Shown: piece by piece, positions 26,953 through 36,145 of the stretch
Layout: every line of letters begins with the position of its first letter
Position numbering within the stretch: the first letter of the stretch is position 1
Assembly: GCF_900110415.1 (NCBI RefSeq)
Contig: NZ_FODR01000008.1
Span: 292,635 to 356,634, forward strand
Reading direction: 5' to 3'
Length of the DNA: 64,000 nucleotides
Origin: Mucilaginibacter sp. OK283
GTDB taxonomy: Bacteria > Bacteroidota > Bacteroidia > Sphingobacteriales > Sphingobacteriaceae
Translations under genes and position numbers: made by a program
Notes under the pieces: generated by a model
Databases searched by the model: none
Told to the model about the DNA's origin: nothing
Seen by the model: the letters and a program-made list of their open reading frames with translations, nothing else

Positions 26953-28206
26953 ATGGAACTATTACGTTTTACAACAGCCGGCAGTGTAGATGATGGGAAA
27001 AGTACCCTCATAGGGCGGTTACTATACGACTCCAAATCTATTTTTGAAGATCAGATGGAGGCCGTAAAACAATCGAGCGAAAGGAAAGGCTTACAGCATG
27101 TGGATCTTTCGCTTCTTACTGATGGTCTGCGATCTGAAAGGGAACAAGGCATCACTATTGACGTAGCTTACCGCTATTTTGCCACACCAAAACGTAAATT
27201 TATTATCGCCGATACCCCCGGGCACATCCAATACACCCGTAACATGGTTACCGGGGCCTCAACCGCTAACTTAGCCTTGGTACTTATTGATGCCCGCAAA
27301 GGAGTTGTTGAACAAACCTGCCGTCACTCGTTTATCGCGTCGCTGTTAAAAATACCTCATATCATCGTTTGCATCAACAAAATGGATTTGGTTGGTTACT
27401 CTGAAGAGGTATTTAATAATGTAGTTGAGCAATACAAAGCTTTTGCCGCCAAAATAGATGTTAATGATATCCGTTTTGTGCCTATCAGCGCACTTGAAGG
27501 CGACAACGTAGTTAACGATTCTGTTAACATGCCGTGGTACAAAGGTGAAAGTTTGTTGCACACTTTAGAAACCATTCATATTGCAAGCGATGAAAACCAT
27601 GCCGATGCCCGTTTCCCGGTACAAACTGTGATTCGCCCGCATGCTGCCGAATATCATGACTACCGCGGCTATGCAGGCCGTATTGCCGGTGGTATATTTA
27701 AACCAGGCGATAAAATAACGGTATTGCCTTCGGGACTAACATCGGCTATTAAATCAATCGATACGTTTTCGGGGCCGGTTGAAGAGGCTTTTGCGCCAAT
27801 GTCGGTGTCTATTACTTTAGAGGATGACATTGATGTAAGCCGTGGCGATATGATTGTTAAAGACGAAAGCGAACCATTTGTAAGCCAGGATTTGGAGGTG
27901 ATGCTTTGCTGGATGGGGACCCGTGGCCCGCGTCCGGGAGCTAAATATCACCTTAAAAATACAACCCGCGAGGTAATGGCCATTATAAAGGAAGTTTATT
28001 ACAAGCTGGACATTAACACCATGGAAAAGCTTGAAAATGCCGGGGATATTAAAATGAACGAGATGGCCCGTGTACGCCTGCGTACCACTCAGCCACTTGT
28101 TTTTGATGAATATCGCAAAAACCGTATTACCGGCTCATTAATTTTGGTTGACGAAGCCACCAATGAAACCGTAGCAGCAGGAACGCTGGCCCCTCCCGCC
28201 CTTTAA
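26953..28206 (+). CDS. cysN: Sulfate adenylyltransferase subunit 1 (GTPase)
   Basis: 417 residues. An EF-Tu-like G domain has the P-loop TTAGSVDDGKSTLIGRLLYD, switch region REQGITIDVAYRYF, ADTPGH and NKMD. Two beta-barrel domains follow (ARFPVQTVIRPHAAEYHDYR; VMLCWMGTRGPRPGAKYHLK). It stimulates CysD adenylation of sulfate. There is no C-terminal APS kinase fusion: the length matches the stand-alone CysN. A strong terminator is 70 nt after the stop. Confidence 0.96.
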   Translation: MELLRFTTAGSVDDGKSTLIGRLLYDSKSIFEDQMEAVKQSSERKGLQHVDLSLLTDGLRSEREQGITIDVAYRYFATPKRKFIIADTPGHIQYTRNMVTGASTANLALVLIDARKGVVEQTCRHSFIASLLKIPHIIVCINKMDLVGYSEEVFNNVVEQYKAFAAKIDVNDIRFVPISALEGDNVVNDSVNMPWYKGESLLHTLETIHIASDENHADARFPVQTVIRPHAAEYHDYRGYAGRIAGGIFKPGDKITVLPSGLTSAIKSIDTFSGPVEEAFAPMSVSITLEDDIDVSRGDMIVKDESEPFVSQDLEVMLCWMGTRGPRPGAKYHLKNTTREVMAIIKEVYYKLDINTMEKLENAGDIKMNEMARVRLRTTQPLVFDEYRKNRITGSLILVDEATNETVAAGTLAPPAL

Positions 28207-28207
28207 T

Positions 28208-28377
28208 TGCAGATATGCAGATTATAGATTTCAGATGTGCAGATTTCAAATGATGGAATATTAGCTTGTTAAGCTAACAGGGTCCGGTTTAAAAAAAAGC
28301 CGGACCCTGTTTTGTTTTTATCATCTGAAATTTAAAATCTGCACATCTGAAATCTGCACATTTGCACATCTGAGACG
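28208..28377. repeat. Short-word quasi-palindrome (CAGATTTGC words) around a terminator
   Basis: The left arm 28208-28250 contains GCAGATATGCAGATTATAG, TTTCAGATGTGCAGATTTC. The right arm 28321-28375 contains the complements: TCATCTGAAATTTAAAATCT, GCACATCTGAAATCTGCAC, TTTGCACATCTGAG. The terminator hairpin of cysN lies in the centre. The right arm ends at the manC stop codon. Confidence 0.78.
28275..28315 (+). terminator. Rho-independent terminator after cysN
   Basis: AACAGGGTCCGG pairs with CCGGACCCTGTT across an A-rich loop, followed by TTGTTTTT. A smaller hairpin (TTAGCTT/AAGCTAA, 28261-28277) precedes it. Confidence 0.85.
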
Positions 28378-29463
28378 CTAAATATACTTCGCCCCAAACT
28401 TGCTCTTCACATCGGCAACTATCTGTTTCACATTCTGCTCTTCGTCGCGCGGGCAAATCATCAGGGTATTATTGGATTCAACTACGATGAAATCATGCAG
28501 ACCCTTTAAAATCACCAGTTTTTCGCCAGGTACATTTACCATACAGTTTGATGAATCGTACATGATCACCTTTTCTGAAGGGATAACAGCATTACCTACG
28601 TAATCCTTTTCGGCCAGGTCGTAAATAGATGCCCAGGTGCCAAGGTCGCTCCAGCCAAATTCTGATGGCAATACATAAACATTATTGGCTTTTTCCATAA
28701 TCCCATAGTCAATGGATATATTAACACATTGCTGATAAGCTTTGTGTATATGGTTTTTTTCGGCATCTGTATTATAAACCGGCCTGGCGTCAGCAAAAAT
28801 TTCGTGCATTTCGGGCAAAAAGGAATCAAAAGCTTTCACAATTTCTTTGGCCGACCATACGAAAATACCGGCATTCCATAAAAAATCGCCGCTTTGGATA
28901 AAAGTTTTTGCTATATCAAGCGTTGGCTTTTCAGTAAAGGTTTTCACCTTGTGGAAGTCTGAATTTATGGTATTATCGGTGTATTGAATATAACCATAGC
29001 CGGTATCTGGCCTCGATGGCTTGATGCCCAAAGTTACAAGGCAATTATTGGAGGTGGCAGTCTCTAACGATTTAATGATGGCCGTTACAAAAGCGTCTTC
29101 ATCTAATATCTGCTGATCCGAAGGGGCTACAACAATTGCGGCATCAGGGTTGAGGCTTTCTATTTTAAAACATCCATAAGCTACGCAAGGCGCGGTATTA
29201 CGCATAACCGGCTCGGTAAGTATTTGTTGGTCTTCCATATCCGGAAGCTGCGTTTTTACAAGTTTGGTATAATTTTCGTTAGTTACAACGTAAATATTTT
29301 CTTTAGGACAAACTTTCAAAAAGCGTTCGTAAGTATTTTGAATAAGGGTTTTTCCGGTTCCAAGAATATCAATGAATTGTTTAGGATGCGATGTGCGGCT
29401 TATAGGCCAAAAACGGCTACCTATTCCGCCTGCCATGATGATGGCATAGTAGTTTTTGTTCAT
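28378..29463 (-). CDS. manC: Mannose-1-phosphate guanylyltransferase
   Basis: 361 residues. The nucleotidyltransferase signature AIIMAGGIGSRFWPISR is at the N-terminus, followed by SHPKQFIDILG, VVAPSDQQI, FTEKP and FLWNAGIFVWSA, all typical of GDP-mannose pyrophosphorylase. It is the short, single-domain form without the phosphomannose isomerase cupin. It makes GDP-mannose for mannose, rhamnose and fucose-containing glycans, and GDP-fucose derived from it could feed the GT11-like enzyme at 14818. The gene is monocistronic and convergent with cysN. Confidence 0.94.
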   Translation of the reverse strand: MNKNYYAIIMAGGIGSRFWPISRTSHPKQFIDILGTGKTLIQNTYERFLKVCPKENIYVVTNENYTKLVKTQLPDMEDQQILTEPVMRNTAPCVAYGCFKIESLNPDAAIVVAPSDQQILDEDAFVTAIIKSLETATSNNCLVTLGIKPSRPDTGYGYIQYTDNTINSDFHKVKTFTEKPTLDIAKTFIQSGDFLWNAGIFVWSAKEIVKAFDSFLPEMHEIFADARPVYNTDAEKNHIHKAYQQCVNISIDYGIMEKANNVYVLPSEFGWSDLGTWASIYDLAEKDYVGNAVIPSEKVIMYDSSNCMVNVPGEKLVILKGLHDFIVVESNNTLMICPRDEEQNVKQIVADVKSKFGAKYI

Positions 29464-29654
29464 GTGTAATTTTAAGAATTAAGCTGAATATATCATAATC
29501 GAAAATTAGCAACTTTGAGTACTAAAATACACTAACAATTCAACAAAGCAGTAGTTTCATTATAAATTATTTAACAATTAAATCACTCATTATTAAGCAC
29601 AAAAATCCCGGCCAATTTAATAACCGGAACTACTTTAAAAATAAAATGCAATTA

Positions 29655-30941
29655 TCAGGCCTTAAATACACCTATTGGTTTAGCAGTAAAATCAGGAAAG
29701 AGGACTTTATCATTACTGATCCTGAGGTACTTATCGACCACTTCGCTAAACACATTTCTAAAATCGGTTGTAACGGCAAGGTCGCGGCCATCTTCCAGGT
29801 TTTCTGTTGCGAGTGGCTGCATATTGCCGTGCACCAGGCCACCGTTTACACTGTTGCCTAAAATAAAGTTACAGGATGCGCGGCCATGATCGGTACCGCC
29901 AGTTCCATTTTGATGAACGGTGCGGCCAAATTCGGTCATTGTCATTACGGTTACGTCATCCTGGTAGGTACTGCCAATGTCCGTCCAGAAAGCCATCATG
30001 CTATTGCTCAGATCTGCTACGTTTCGGGCAAATATGCCATTCGCCGTTCCCTGGTTAAAGTGCGTATCCCAACCATTTGATTCGGCAAAAGCTACTTCCA
30101 TACCCACATTCATTTTTATCAACTGCGCAATTTGCTTTAAAGAATTACCTAAAGCCGAGTTTGGATAAACGGCGCCGTTGGCGGGTACATAATTTTTAAT
30201 ATTGGCCTTTTGCAGCATTTTTAAGGCATCAAAACTCTCCTTGCCAGTATCTTTTAATAAACCGGGAGCGGTTCTGTCATAAAGCTCTTCAAAGCTTTTT
30301 GCGGCCAGGTTGGTACCTGCAGGGTTACCACGCATTTGCAATGCAAAATCCTGCAGGTTGCTGATTGCAACGGCCGGGTTATCGCCATAAAAAGAACGGG
30401 GCATAGCCGATGTTAAGCTTACTGCTGTAAAAGGTGTAAGCGCATCATGGCCTAACAAGCCAATAGCACGGTTAAGCCAACCACTTGCAGTACCTTTATT
30501 AAAGGGTGTGCCGCTTTCCATGTAATCCTGCGCATCAAAATGCGAGCGAGTGTTATTTGGCGAGCCGATACCATGAACTATGCCCAGCCTTTTTTCGCGA
30601 AACATAGGTTCAAAAGCCTTCATTGACGGGTGTAATCCAAACCTGCCATCGAGGTCTATCAATGGGTTATCGTTACCTGTTTTGGCAGCATCCATAAATA
30701 AGCCGGGGCGGGCCTCCTTAAGGTATTGATCGGTAAACGGGGTTACGGCCATCAATCCATCCATTGCACCACGCTGAAAAATGCACACCAGCGTTTTTCC
30801 TTTTTTATAAGGGGTTATTATCTTATCCTGCGCGGCAGCTTCGGCTATAAATGCCGGTATGCCTCCCATAAGCCCAACGCCAAAAAGGGCAAGGCCACCT
30901 GTTTTTAAAAATCCTCGTCTTGATAACATAATCTTTTGCAA
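29655..30941 (-). CDS. Secreted DUF1501 family protein
   Basis: 428 residues. The N-terminus MLSRRGFLKTGGLALFGVG is a twin-arginine-like signal. The body fits DUF1501: LVCIFQRGAMDGLMAVTPF, GLHPSMKAFEPMF, IVHGIGSPNNTRSHFDAQDY, and MTEFGRTVHQNGTGGTDHGR near the C-terminus, with conserved acidic and histidine residues resembling the alkaline-phosphatase/sulfatase fold. It is second in an operon with the DUF1800 gene, 9 nt downstream of it. Function unknown; the pair is common in Bacteroidota and Planctomycetota. Confidence 0.9.
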   Translation of the reverse strand: MQKIMLSRRGFLKTGGLALFGVGLMGGIPAFIAEAAAQDKIITPYKKGKTLVCIFQRGAMDGLMAVTPFTDQYLKEARPGLFMDAAKTGNDNPLIDLDGRFGLHPSMKAFEPMFREKRLGIVHGIGSPNNTRSHFDAQDYMESGTPFNKGTASGWLNRAIGLLGHDALTPFTAVSLTSAMPRSFYGDNPAVAISNLQDFALQMRGNPAGTNLAAKSFEELYDRTAPGLLKDTGKESFDALKMLQKANIKNYVPANGAVYPNSALGNSLKQIAQLIKMNVGMEVAFAESNGWDTHFNQGTANGIFARNVADLSNSMMAFWTDIGSTYQDDVTVMTMTEFGRTVHQNGTGGTDHGRASCNFILGNSVNGGLVHGNMQPLATENLEDGRDLAVTTDFRNVFSEVVDKYLRISNDKVLFPDFTAKPIGVFKA

Positions 30942-30950
30942 TTTATCAAA

Positions 30951-32849
30951 TTAACGTCGTTGGTATTCCGGCGATCCAATGATAATACCAACTACCTGGG
31001 CCATCATTGATTTTGCCTCATCGGGCTTAGGCATTACCTGTGTCCTGGCTTTTTTGCCCGCGGTGTCGCCCACCATTGATAAGGCATCTTTAACCGGCGA
31101 CGTAGTAATATTACTTGCCTTATCTACCTTTACCACCAGTTGCGGATCATTGAGCATTGGGGTGAGTTGTTTTATAGTGTTATCCAACGGCCGTTCGGGC
31201 ATAATAAGTTTGCTATAGGTAATAAGTGCTGCCTGGCTGCTTTCGGGCTCGTGGCCTCTGTTTAATTTTAATAAGTCGAATTTTATGCCGGGAATTCTAC
31301 CTGTTGCAAAAGCCAGCCCAAAGTTCATCCGGCTAAGTAAAGCACCTGTGTTGATCCAGTACTGGCCCTTATCCGGGAAGCCGGTTGGCGCCTGGTAATA
31401 ATATACCTTTTCGCCCATCCGGTTTATCCAGGTATATAACTGGTATGGCTGTGTCACCTGGGCGTTTAAGCTACGCACTGTATTTATGGCCAGTTCAAAC
31501 GGCGATTTTGTTTTTTCGCGCAAGGCAGATGCCGACCAAAACTCCGGCGCAGATACCATCGCAATTAATACCTGTTTAATATCGCCATCGCTGTTTAAAA
31601 AGGTTTTGGCCATTTTATCTATTAAACTCTGTGGCGGTGCATCGCTTACAAACCTTACCGCCAGCTTACGCGATATGAATTTTGCTGTAGATGGGTGATG
31701 TGCCAGCATACTCAATAATTGTACACCTTCATCGTAACCTCCATTGGGGCCAAAGTGCCGGCCTAATACAACCTTTTCGCTGTGATCATGGCGGCCCGGG
31801 GTGAATAAAAAATCGCCGTCATGCACCATTCCTTCAGCAATAATACCCTTATCTATAACTTTTGATATGATATCTTTTCCCTTGCTAAAATCACCCATAG
31901 GGTATACCGACCAGCCTGTAAGCACTTTAGCCGCCTGGGTAACATCCTGCTGGCTGTACCCGCCATCAACACCCAGCGTATGCAGTTCCATTACTTCTCG
32001 GGCGTAGTTTTCGTTAAGGCCACGTTGCTGCCTTGCTTTTTTTAATTGGTTAAGTGCCATGGCTTGCTTAGTTGTATCAGCAAACACCAATTTGAGTGTT
32101 ATTTTAGGCTTCTCTGGCGGGGCAGATGCGCTGCTAAAATTATCCAGGTAATACAACATAGCCGGCGATTTGGCTGTGGCTAACAACAAATCATTAAACT
32201 TACCCAATGCATCAGGCCTGATAACATCGCGCTCATAATCAGGTATAAACTGGGCGCATTCATTTTTAGTAATAGATACGTTGAAATGGTTAAACCAAAA
32301 ACTGGTCATTACCTCCTGCAGCTGGTTATTTGTATAGGCTGCCCTTAGTATTTTTTGATTGATGAACTGCCTGAATAGCTCCTGCTGTGGTTTCATGCCC
32401 TTTTGAACCATATACTCCTGTAGCATCTTTTTATATTCGGGCTTATTATTTTGAATTGAATCTTTATTGATAATCCCATCTTTTATAGCCCGCCGTGCTA
32501 CAATCCCCGGCCGGGGATAGGTATCAACAATTTGGCTGTTGCTTAGTTTAAGAGCATCAAAGCTATCCAGCGTATGGTTAAGGGAATCATCCGGTAGTTT
32601 GGCATCCAATTGCTCGCTAAACCATTTTTCCAAACCCTCGCGGGCTACGGCTTCAACCTGGCCTGGCGTGGCGCCATAGGTAAAACGGCTAAGTAAATGT
32701 GCCGCAGCCTGATTTTTACTCAAACCAGCCTGTTTATAGGGGAACTTATGAATCTCATTTGGATTATTGCGGTCATAAAACGATGAAAAAAACAGCAAAC
32801 CGCCAATGAGCACAAACACCGGCAGCACCAAACCTTTTAATGATTTCAT
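30951..32849 (-). CDS. DUF1800 family protein
   Basis: 632 residues. A membrane anchor or signal lies at residues 5-24 (LKGLVLPVFVLIGGLLFFSS). The DUF1800 core is visible in QAAAHLLSRFTYGATPGQVE, TSFWFNHFNVSI, NENYAREVMELHTLGVDGGY, ILTGWSVYP and HPSTAKFISRKLAVRFVSD. The catalytic role is not known. It is the first gene of the operon with DUF1501, and such pairs are usually co-secreted. It starts at ATG 32849, with a terminator for the preceding lhgO gene about 110 nt upstream. Confidence 0.9.
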   Translation of the reverse strand: MKSLKGLVLPVFVLIGGLLFFSSFYDRNNPNEIHKFPYKQAGLSKNQAAAHLLSRFTYGATPGQVEAVAREGLEKWFSEQLDAKLPDDSLNHTLDSFDALKLSNSQIVDTYPRPGIVARRAIKDGIINKDSIQNNKPEYKKMLQEYMVQKGMKPQQELFRQFINQKILRAAYTNNQLQEVMTSFWFNHFNVSITKNECAQFIPDYERDVIRPDALGKFNDLLLATAKSPAMLYYLDNFSSASAPPEKPKITLKLVFADTTKQAMALNQLKKARQQRGLNENYAREVMELHTLGVDGGYSQQDVTQAAKVLTGWSVYPMGDFSKGKDIISKVIDKGIIAEGMVHDGDFLFTPGRHDHSEKVVLGRHFGPNGGYDEGVQLLSMLAHHPSTAKFISRKLAVRFVSDAPPQSLIDKMAKTFLNSDGDIKQVLIAMVSAPEFWSASALREKTKSPFELAINTVRSLNAQVTQPYQLYTWINRMGEKVYYYQAPTGFPDKGQYWINTGALLSRMNFGLAFATGRIPGIKFDLLKLNRGHEPESSQAALITYSKLIMPERPLDNTIKQLTPMLNDPQLVVKVDKASNITTSPVKDALSMVGDTAGKKARTQVMPKPDEAKSMMAQVVGIIIGSPEYQRR

Positions 32850-32954
32850 AAATGAATTATTTTCCGTTTACAATTCTATGACCAAGATGAGCAGGGATAG
32901 TTTAATCCAAATGTAACAGGACATTGTAACAAATATGTGCAGGAATTGTAAAAA

Positions 32955-32988
32955 CTAAAAAGCCCGCAAATAGTTTGCCGGCTTTTTA
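32955..32988 (-). terminator. Rho-independent terminator after lhgO
   Basis: AAAAAGCCCGCAAA and TTTGCCGGCTTTTT form a stem around a 3-base loop. On the minus strand it lies just after the lhgO stop codon at 33006; the A/T-rich flanks make it usable in both directions. Confidence 0.82.
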
Positions 32989-33005
32989 TGGAAGTTTTAA
33001 AAATA

Positions 33006-34223
33006 CTAATAAAACCCAAACTGCCCGGCAGCCATATCGGCAATTGCATTGCCAATAGCTAATGATGCCGTTGCTGCCGGCGACGGGGCGTTGATAACAT
33101 GCAGCATATTATCCTTGGCCTCAATTTTAAAATCATCAAGAGTTTCGCCTTCGGCAGATATGGCCATTGCCCTTACGCCGGCACGGCCCGGCTGTAAATC
33201 GTCCATAGTAAGGCTGGGGATAAGCTGTTGCAGGCCGGTTAAAAAACGTTTTTTTGAAAATGCACGCCGGTACTCATCAAGCCCAAAACGCCAATGTTTT
33301 GTAAACAGGTTCCAGGTTCCTTTAAATTTCAAAGCCTCGATAGTATCGCCTAACGAAAAATCGGTTTTGCCGTATCCTTCGCGCTTAAATACAAATACGG
33401 CGTTGGGGCCGCACTCTACGGTACCGTCAATCATCCGCGTAAAATGTACGCCAAGGAAAGGGAACTCGGGATTTGGTACCGGGTAGATAAGGTTTTTCAC
33501 TTTGCTTTTCCCCTGTTCGGTCAAATCAAAATAATCGCCCCGGAAGCCAACTATATGGGCCTCGCTTGGCGCACCGGCACCGGCTGCCAACCTGTCGGCT
33601 TGTAATCCGCCCGCGGTAATTAAATATTTTGTATTAAAGGTACCTTTGCTGGCAATAACTGTGGTATAATCGGCATGGTGTTCAAATGCTTTGGCAGCGC
33701 AATTGGTAAGTACTTTGCTTTGGGGGAATTTAGCCTCAAACAGTTCGCGGTATTTACGCGTAACGGCAGCAAAGCCAATAATGCCGGTGCAAGGCACCCA
33801 GATGCCTTCAATCCCTTCACAATAAGGTTCAATTTCTTTAATCTGCGCACTGTTTATACGTTCAATCCCTTCTACGCCGTTGGCCAGGCCGTTATTAAAA
33901 ACCTTGTTCATGTGGGCCAATTCCGATTGTTTGGTAGCTACAATGACTTTTCCGCAAATATCATGAGGTACCTTATGCTCTTTTGCGAACGCAACCAGTT
34001 CCCGGCGGCCATTTACGCATAATTTAGCCTTATATGAATTGGGTTTGTAGTAGATACCCGAATGAATAACGCCCGAATTATGCCCCGTTTGGTGGGCGGC
34101 CACCTCGCCTTCCTTCTCCAGCACAAGGATTTTTTTATCAGGATTGCGTGTATTGATTTTATAGGCTGTCGCCATCCCAACAATGCCGCCACCTACAACA
34201 ATAAGATCATATAGGTTTTCCAT
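33006..34223 (-). CDS. lhgO: L-2-hydroxyglutarate oxidase
   Basis: 405 residues. The FAD-binding Rossmann start is LIVVGGGIVGMATAYKI, followed by LEKEGEVAAHQTGHNSGVIH (the HxTGxNSGVxH signature of this family), YKPNSYKAKLCVNGRRELVA and GVHFTRMIDGTVECGPNAVF. It oxidises L-2-hydroxyglutarate to 2-oxoglutarate, passing electrons to the quinone pool. The length matches YgaF/LhgO proteins. It stands alone between two terminators. Confidence 0.93.
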   Translation of the reverse strand: MENLYDLIVVGGGIVGMATAYKINTRNPDKKILVLEKEGEVAAHQTGHNSGVIHSGIYYKPNSYKAKLCVNGRRELVAFAKEHKVPHDICGKVIVATKQSELAHMNKVFNNGLANGVEGIERINSAQIKEIEPYCEGIEGIWVPCTGIIGFAAVTRKYRELFEAKFPQSKVLTNCAAKAFEHHADYTTVIASKGTFNTKYLITAGGLQADRLAAGAGAPSEAHIVGFRGDYFDLTEQGKSKVKNLIYPVPNPEFPFLGVHFTRMIDGTVECGPNAVFVFKREGYGKTDFSLGDTIEALKFKGTWNLFTKHWRFGLDEYRRAFSKKRFLTGLQQLIPSLTMDDLQPGRAGVRAMAISAEGETLDDFKIEAKDNMLHVINAPSPAATASLAIGNAIADMAAGQFGFY

Positions 34224-34291
34224 TGCTTGATTATTCCATGTTACTTTAATAACGTTAATTTACGCCTAAACTTTTAAGTCCGTCCAAAAAT

Positions 34292-34330
34292 ACAAAAAAC
34301 GGATTGGCGCAGTCAATCCGTTTTCATTTT
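34292..34330 (-). terminator. Rho-independent terminator after rfbA
   Basis: AACGGATTG and CAATCCGTT form a 9-bp stem around gcgcagt, with A/T tracts on both sides (T-rich on the minus strand after the stem). It closes the rfbC-rfbD-rfbA operon. Confidence 0.83.
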
Positions 34331-34359
34331 AAAACCCCATATAATTGGGTACTATGCTG

Positions 34360-35220
34360 CTATTCTTGTATTCCTTGAATATATTTCCCGTATCCGCTTT
34401 TAATATATTTTTGAGCTAACACTTGCAGCTGTTCATATGTTATAAAGCCCATCCTGTAAGCCACTTCTTCAATGCAGCCTATTTTGGTACACTGTCGTTT
34501 TTCAATAACCCTCACAAATTCCGACGCATCGCTTAGCGAATCAAAAGTACCGGTATCAAGCCACGCGGTACCGCGGTCCATTACACCAACCTGGAGTTCT
34601 CCTTTTTCAAGATAGAGCCTGTTTACATCGGTAATTTCAAATTCGCCCCGCGGGGATGCCGGGATGTTCTTTGCAATTTCTACAACCTGGTTGTCATAAA
34701 AATACAAGCCGGGCACGGCATAATTTGATTTTGGCTTTAAAGGCTTCTCTTCGATAGACAGCGCTTTAAAGTTTTTGTCAAACTCAACTACGCCATATCT
34801 TTCAGGATCAGCAACGGGGTAAGCAAATATAGCTGCACCATTTACGTCGTTAAAGCTTTGCAACAACTTGCTAAAGCCCGATCCATAAAATATATTGTCG
34901 CCAAGTACCAAAGCTACCTTATCAGTGCCAATAAAATCAGCCCCAATTACAAAAGCCTGCGCAAGCCCATTAGGTACTTCCTGCACTGCAAACTCAAAAC
35001 GGCAACCAAGTTCGCTGCCATCGCCCAGCAAACGCACAAAACCAGGCTGATCTTCGGGGGTTGTTATTATTAATATCTCGTTTATCCCGGCAAGCATCAA
35101 TACCGATAAGGGATAATAAATCATTGGTTTATCGTAAATAGGCATCAGTTGCTTGCTGATGGCTTTGGTAATTGGGTAAAGACGGGTTCCGGAGCCGCCT
35201 GCCAGGATAATTCCTTTCAT
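34360..35220 (-). CDS. rfbA: Glucose-1-phosphate thymidylyltransferase
   Basis: 286 residues. MKGIILAGGSGTRLYPITKA opens the sugar nucleotidyltransferase domain, followed by LIITTPEDQPGF, ALVLGDNIFYG, YGVVEFD, EEKPLKPKSNYAVPGLYFYD and RGTAWLDTGT. It makes dTDP-glucose, the first step of dTDP-L-rhamnose synthesis. The start at 35220 is chosen because a longer reading frame to 35310 would add about 30 residues unlike the family and overlap rfbD. It is third in the operon after rfbC and rfbD. Confidence 0.96.
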   Translation of the reverse strand: MKGIILAGGSGTRLYPITKAISKQLMPIYDKPMIYYPLSVLMLAGINEILIITTPEDQPGFVRLLGDGSELGCRFEFAVQEVPNGLAQAFVIGADFIGTDKVALVLGDNIFYGSGFSKLLQSFNDVNGAAIFAYPVADPERYGVVEFDKNFKALSIEEKPLKPKSNYAVPGLYFYDNQVVEIAKNIPASPRGEFEITDVNRLYLEKGELQVGVMDRGTAWLDTGTFDSLSDASEFVRVIEKRQCTKIGCIEEVAYRMGFITYEQLQVLAQKYIKSGYGKYIQGIQE

Positions 35221-35239
35221 ATGAGGGTTGTTTAGATTT

Positions 35240-36103
35240 TTATTGTGCAGATTCAAGCGCTTCAATACAAACTTTAAGACTGTCACGCCAGTACGGGATA
35301 CTAATGCCAAATGTTTTCTTAATCTTTGATTTATCCATTACAGAAAAAGCGGGCCTTGTTGCCCTTGTAGGATATTCGCTTGTACGTATGGGATAAACTT
35401 TCACCTGGGTATTTGATATATCAAATATGCCCTTCGCAAAATCGTACCACGAGGTAACGCCTTCATTGCTGTAATGATAGGTACCGTAGTTGCCTTGTCC
35501 CGAAGCAATGATATCCAATATAGCGCCCGCCAGGTCAATAGCGTATGTGGGTGTACCCACCTGGTCGACAATGATCTTCAACTCGTCCCTTTCGGCACCA
35601 AGCTTAAGCATAGTTTTAACAAAATTATTGGCAAATTCAGAGTACAACCAGCTGGTACGGATAATGTAATGCGCCGGCAAAATTGTGGCAACCTCCTGCT
35701 CGCCTTCTAATTTTGTAAGGCCATAAATGCTTATTGGTTCGGCAATATCATCTTCTGCAAGTGGGCTGGGTACGTCCCCCCTGAAAACAAAATCGGTTGA
35801 GATTTGTACCAATACAGCATCGTGTGCCTTACACTGAATTGCCAGGTTTTCGGCACCTGTCTTGTTTATTTTTCGGGCAAGGTCAATATCGTCTTCTGCT
35901 TTATCCACAGCGGTGTAAGCTGCGCAATTAATAACATAAGCAGGTTTATATTGTTCAAATACCTTATTTAGTAACCCTGCGTCCAGGATATTGGCTTCAG
36001 ATTCGGGAGGAAAAAACATGGAAGTGATACCTTTAACGGCGGCTACCTTTTTCAAACACTGCCCCAACTGGCCAGAAGCACCGAATACTACTATATTTTG
36101 CAT
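35240..36103 (-). CDS. rfbD: dTDP-4-dehydrorhamnose reductase
   Basis: 287-residue short-chain dehydrogenase. NAD(P)-binding VFGASGQLGQCLKKVA, catalytic YGLTKLEGE (YxxxK), with VINCAAYTAVDKAEDD and STDFVFRGDVPSPLAEDD typical of RfbD. It performs the final reduction to dTDP-L-rhamnose. The gene lies between rfbC (42-nt gap) and rfbA (19-nt gap). Confidence 0.95.
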   Translation of the reverse strand: MQNIVVFGASGQLGQCLKKVAAVKGITSMFFPPESEANILDAGLLNKVFEQYKPAYVINCAAYTAVDKAEDDIDLARKINKTGAENLAIQCKAHDAVLVQISTDFVFRGDVPSPLAEDDIAEPISIYGLTKLEGEQEVATILPAHYIIRTSWLYSEFANNFVKTMLKLGAERDELKIIVDQVGTPTYAIDLAGAILDIIASGQGNYGTYHYSNEGVTSWYDFAKGIFDISNTQVKVYPIRTSEYPTRATRPAFSVMDKSKIKKTFGISIPYWRDSLKVCIEALESAQ

Positions 36104-36145
36104 ATCGAAATTTTATAATTTAAGTACTGGCGATAAATGTAATTA

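Noticed and set aside
24770..28377. CRISPR-like repeats
   Set aside because: The repeated words are degenerate, have no unique spacers of constant size, and form inverted arms; no cas genes are present.
35221..35310. Extended N-terminus of rfbA
   Set aside because: The additional 30 residues do not match the family and overlap rfbD; MKGIILAGG at 35220 is the canonical start.
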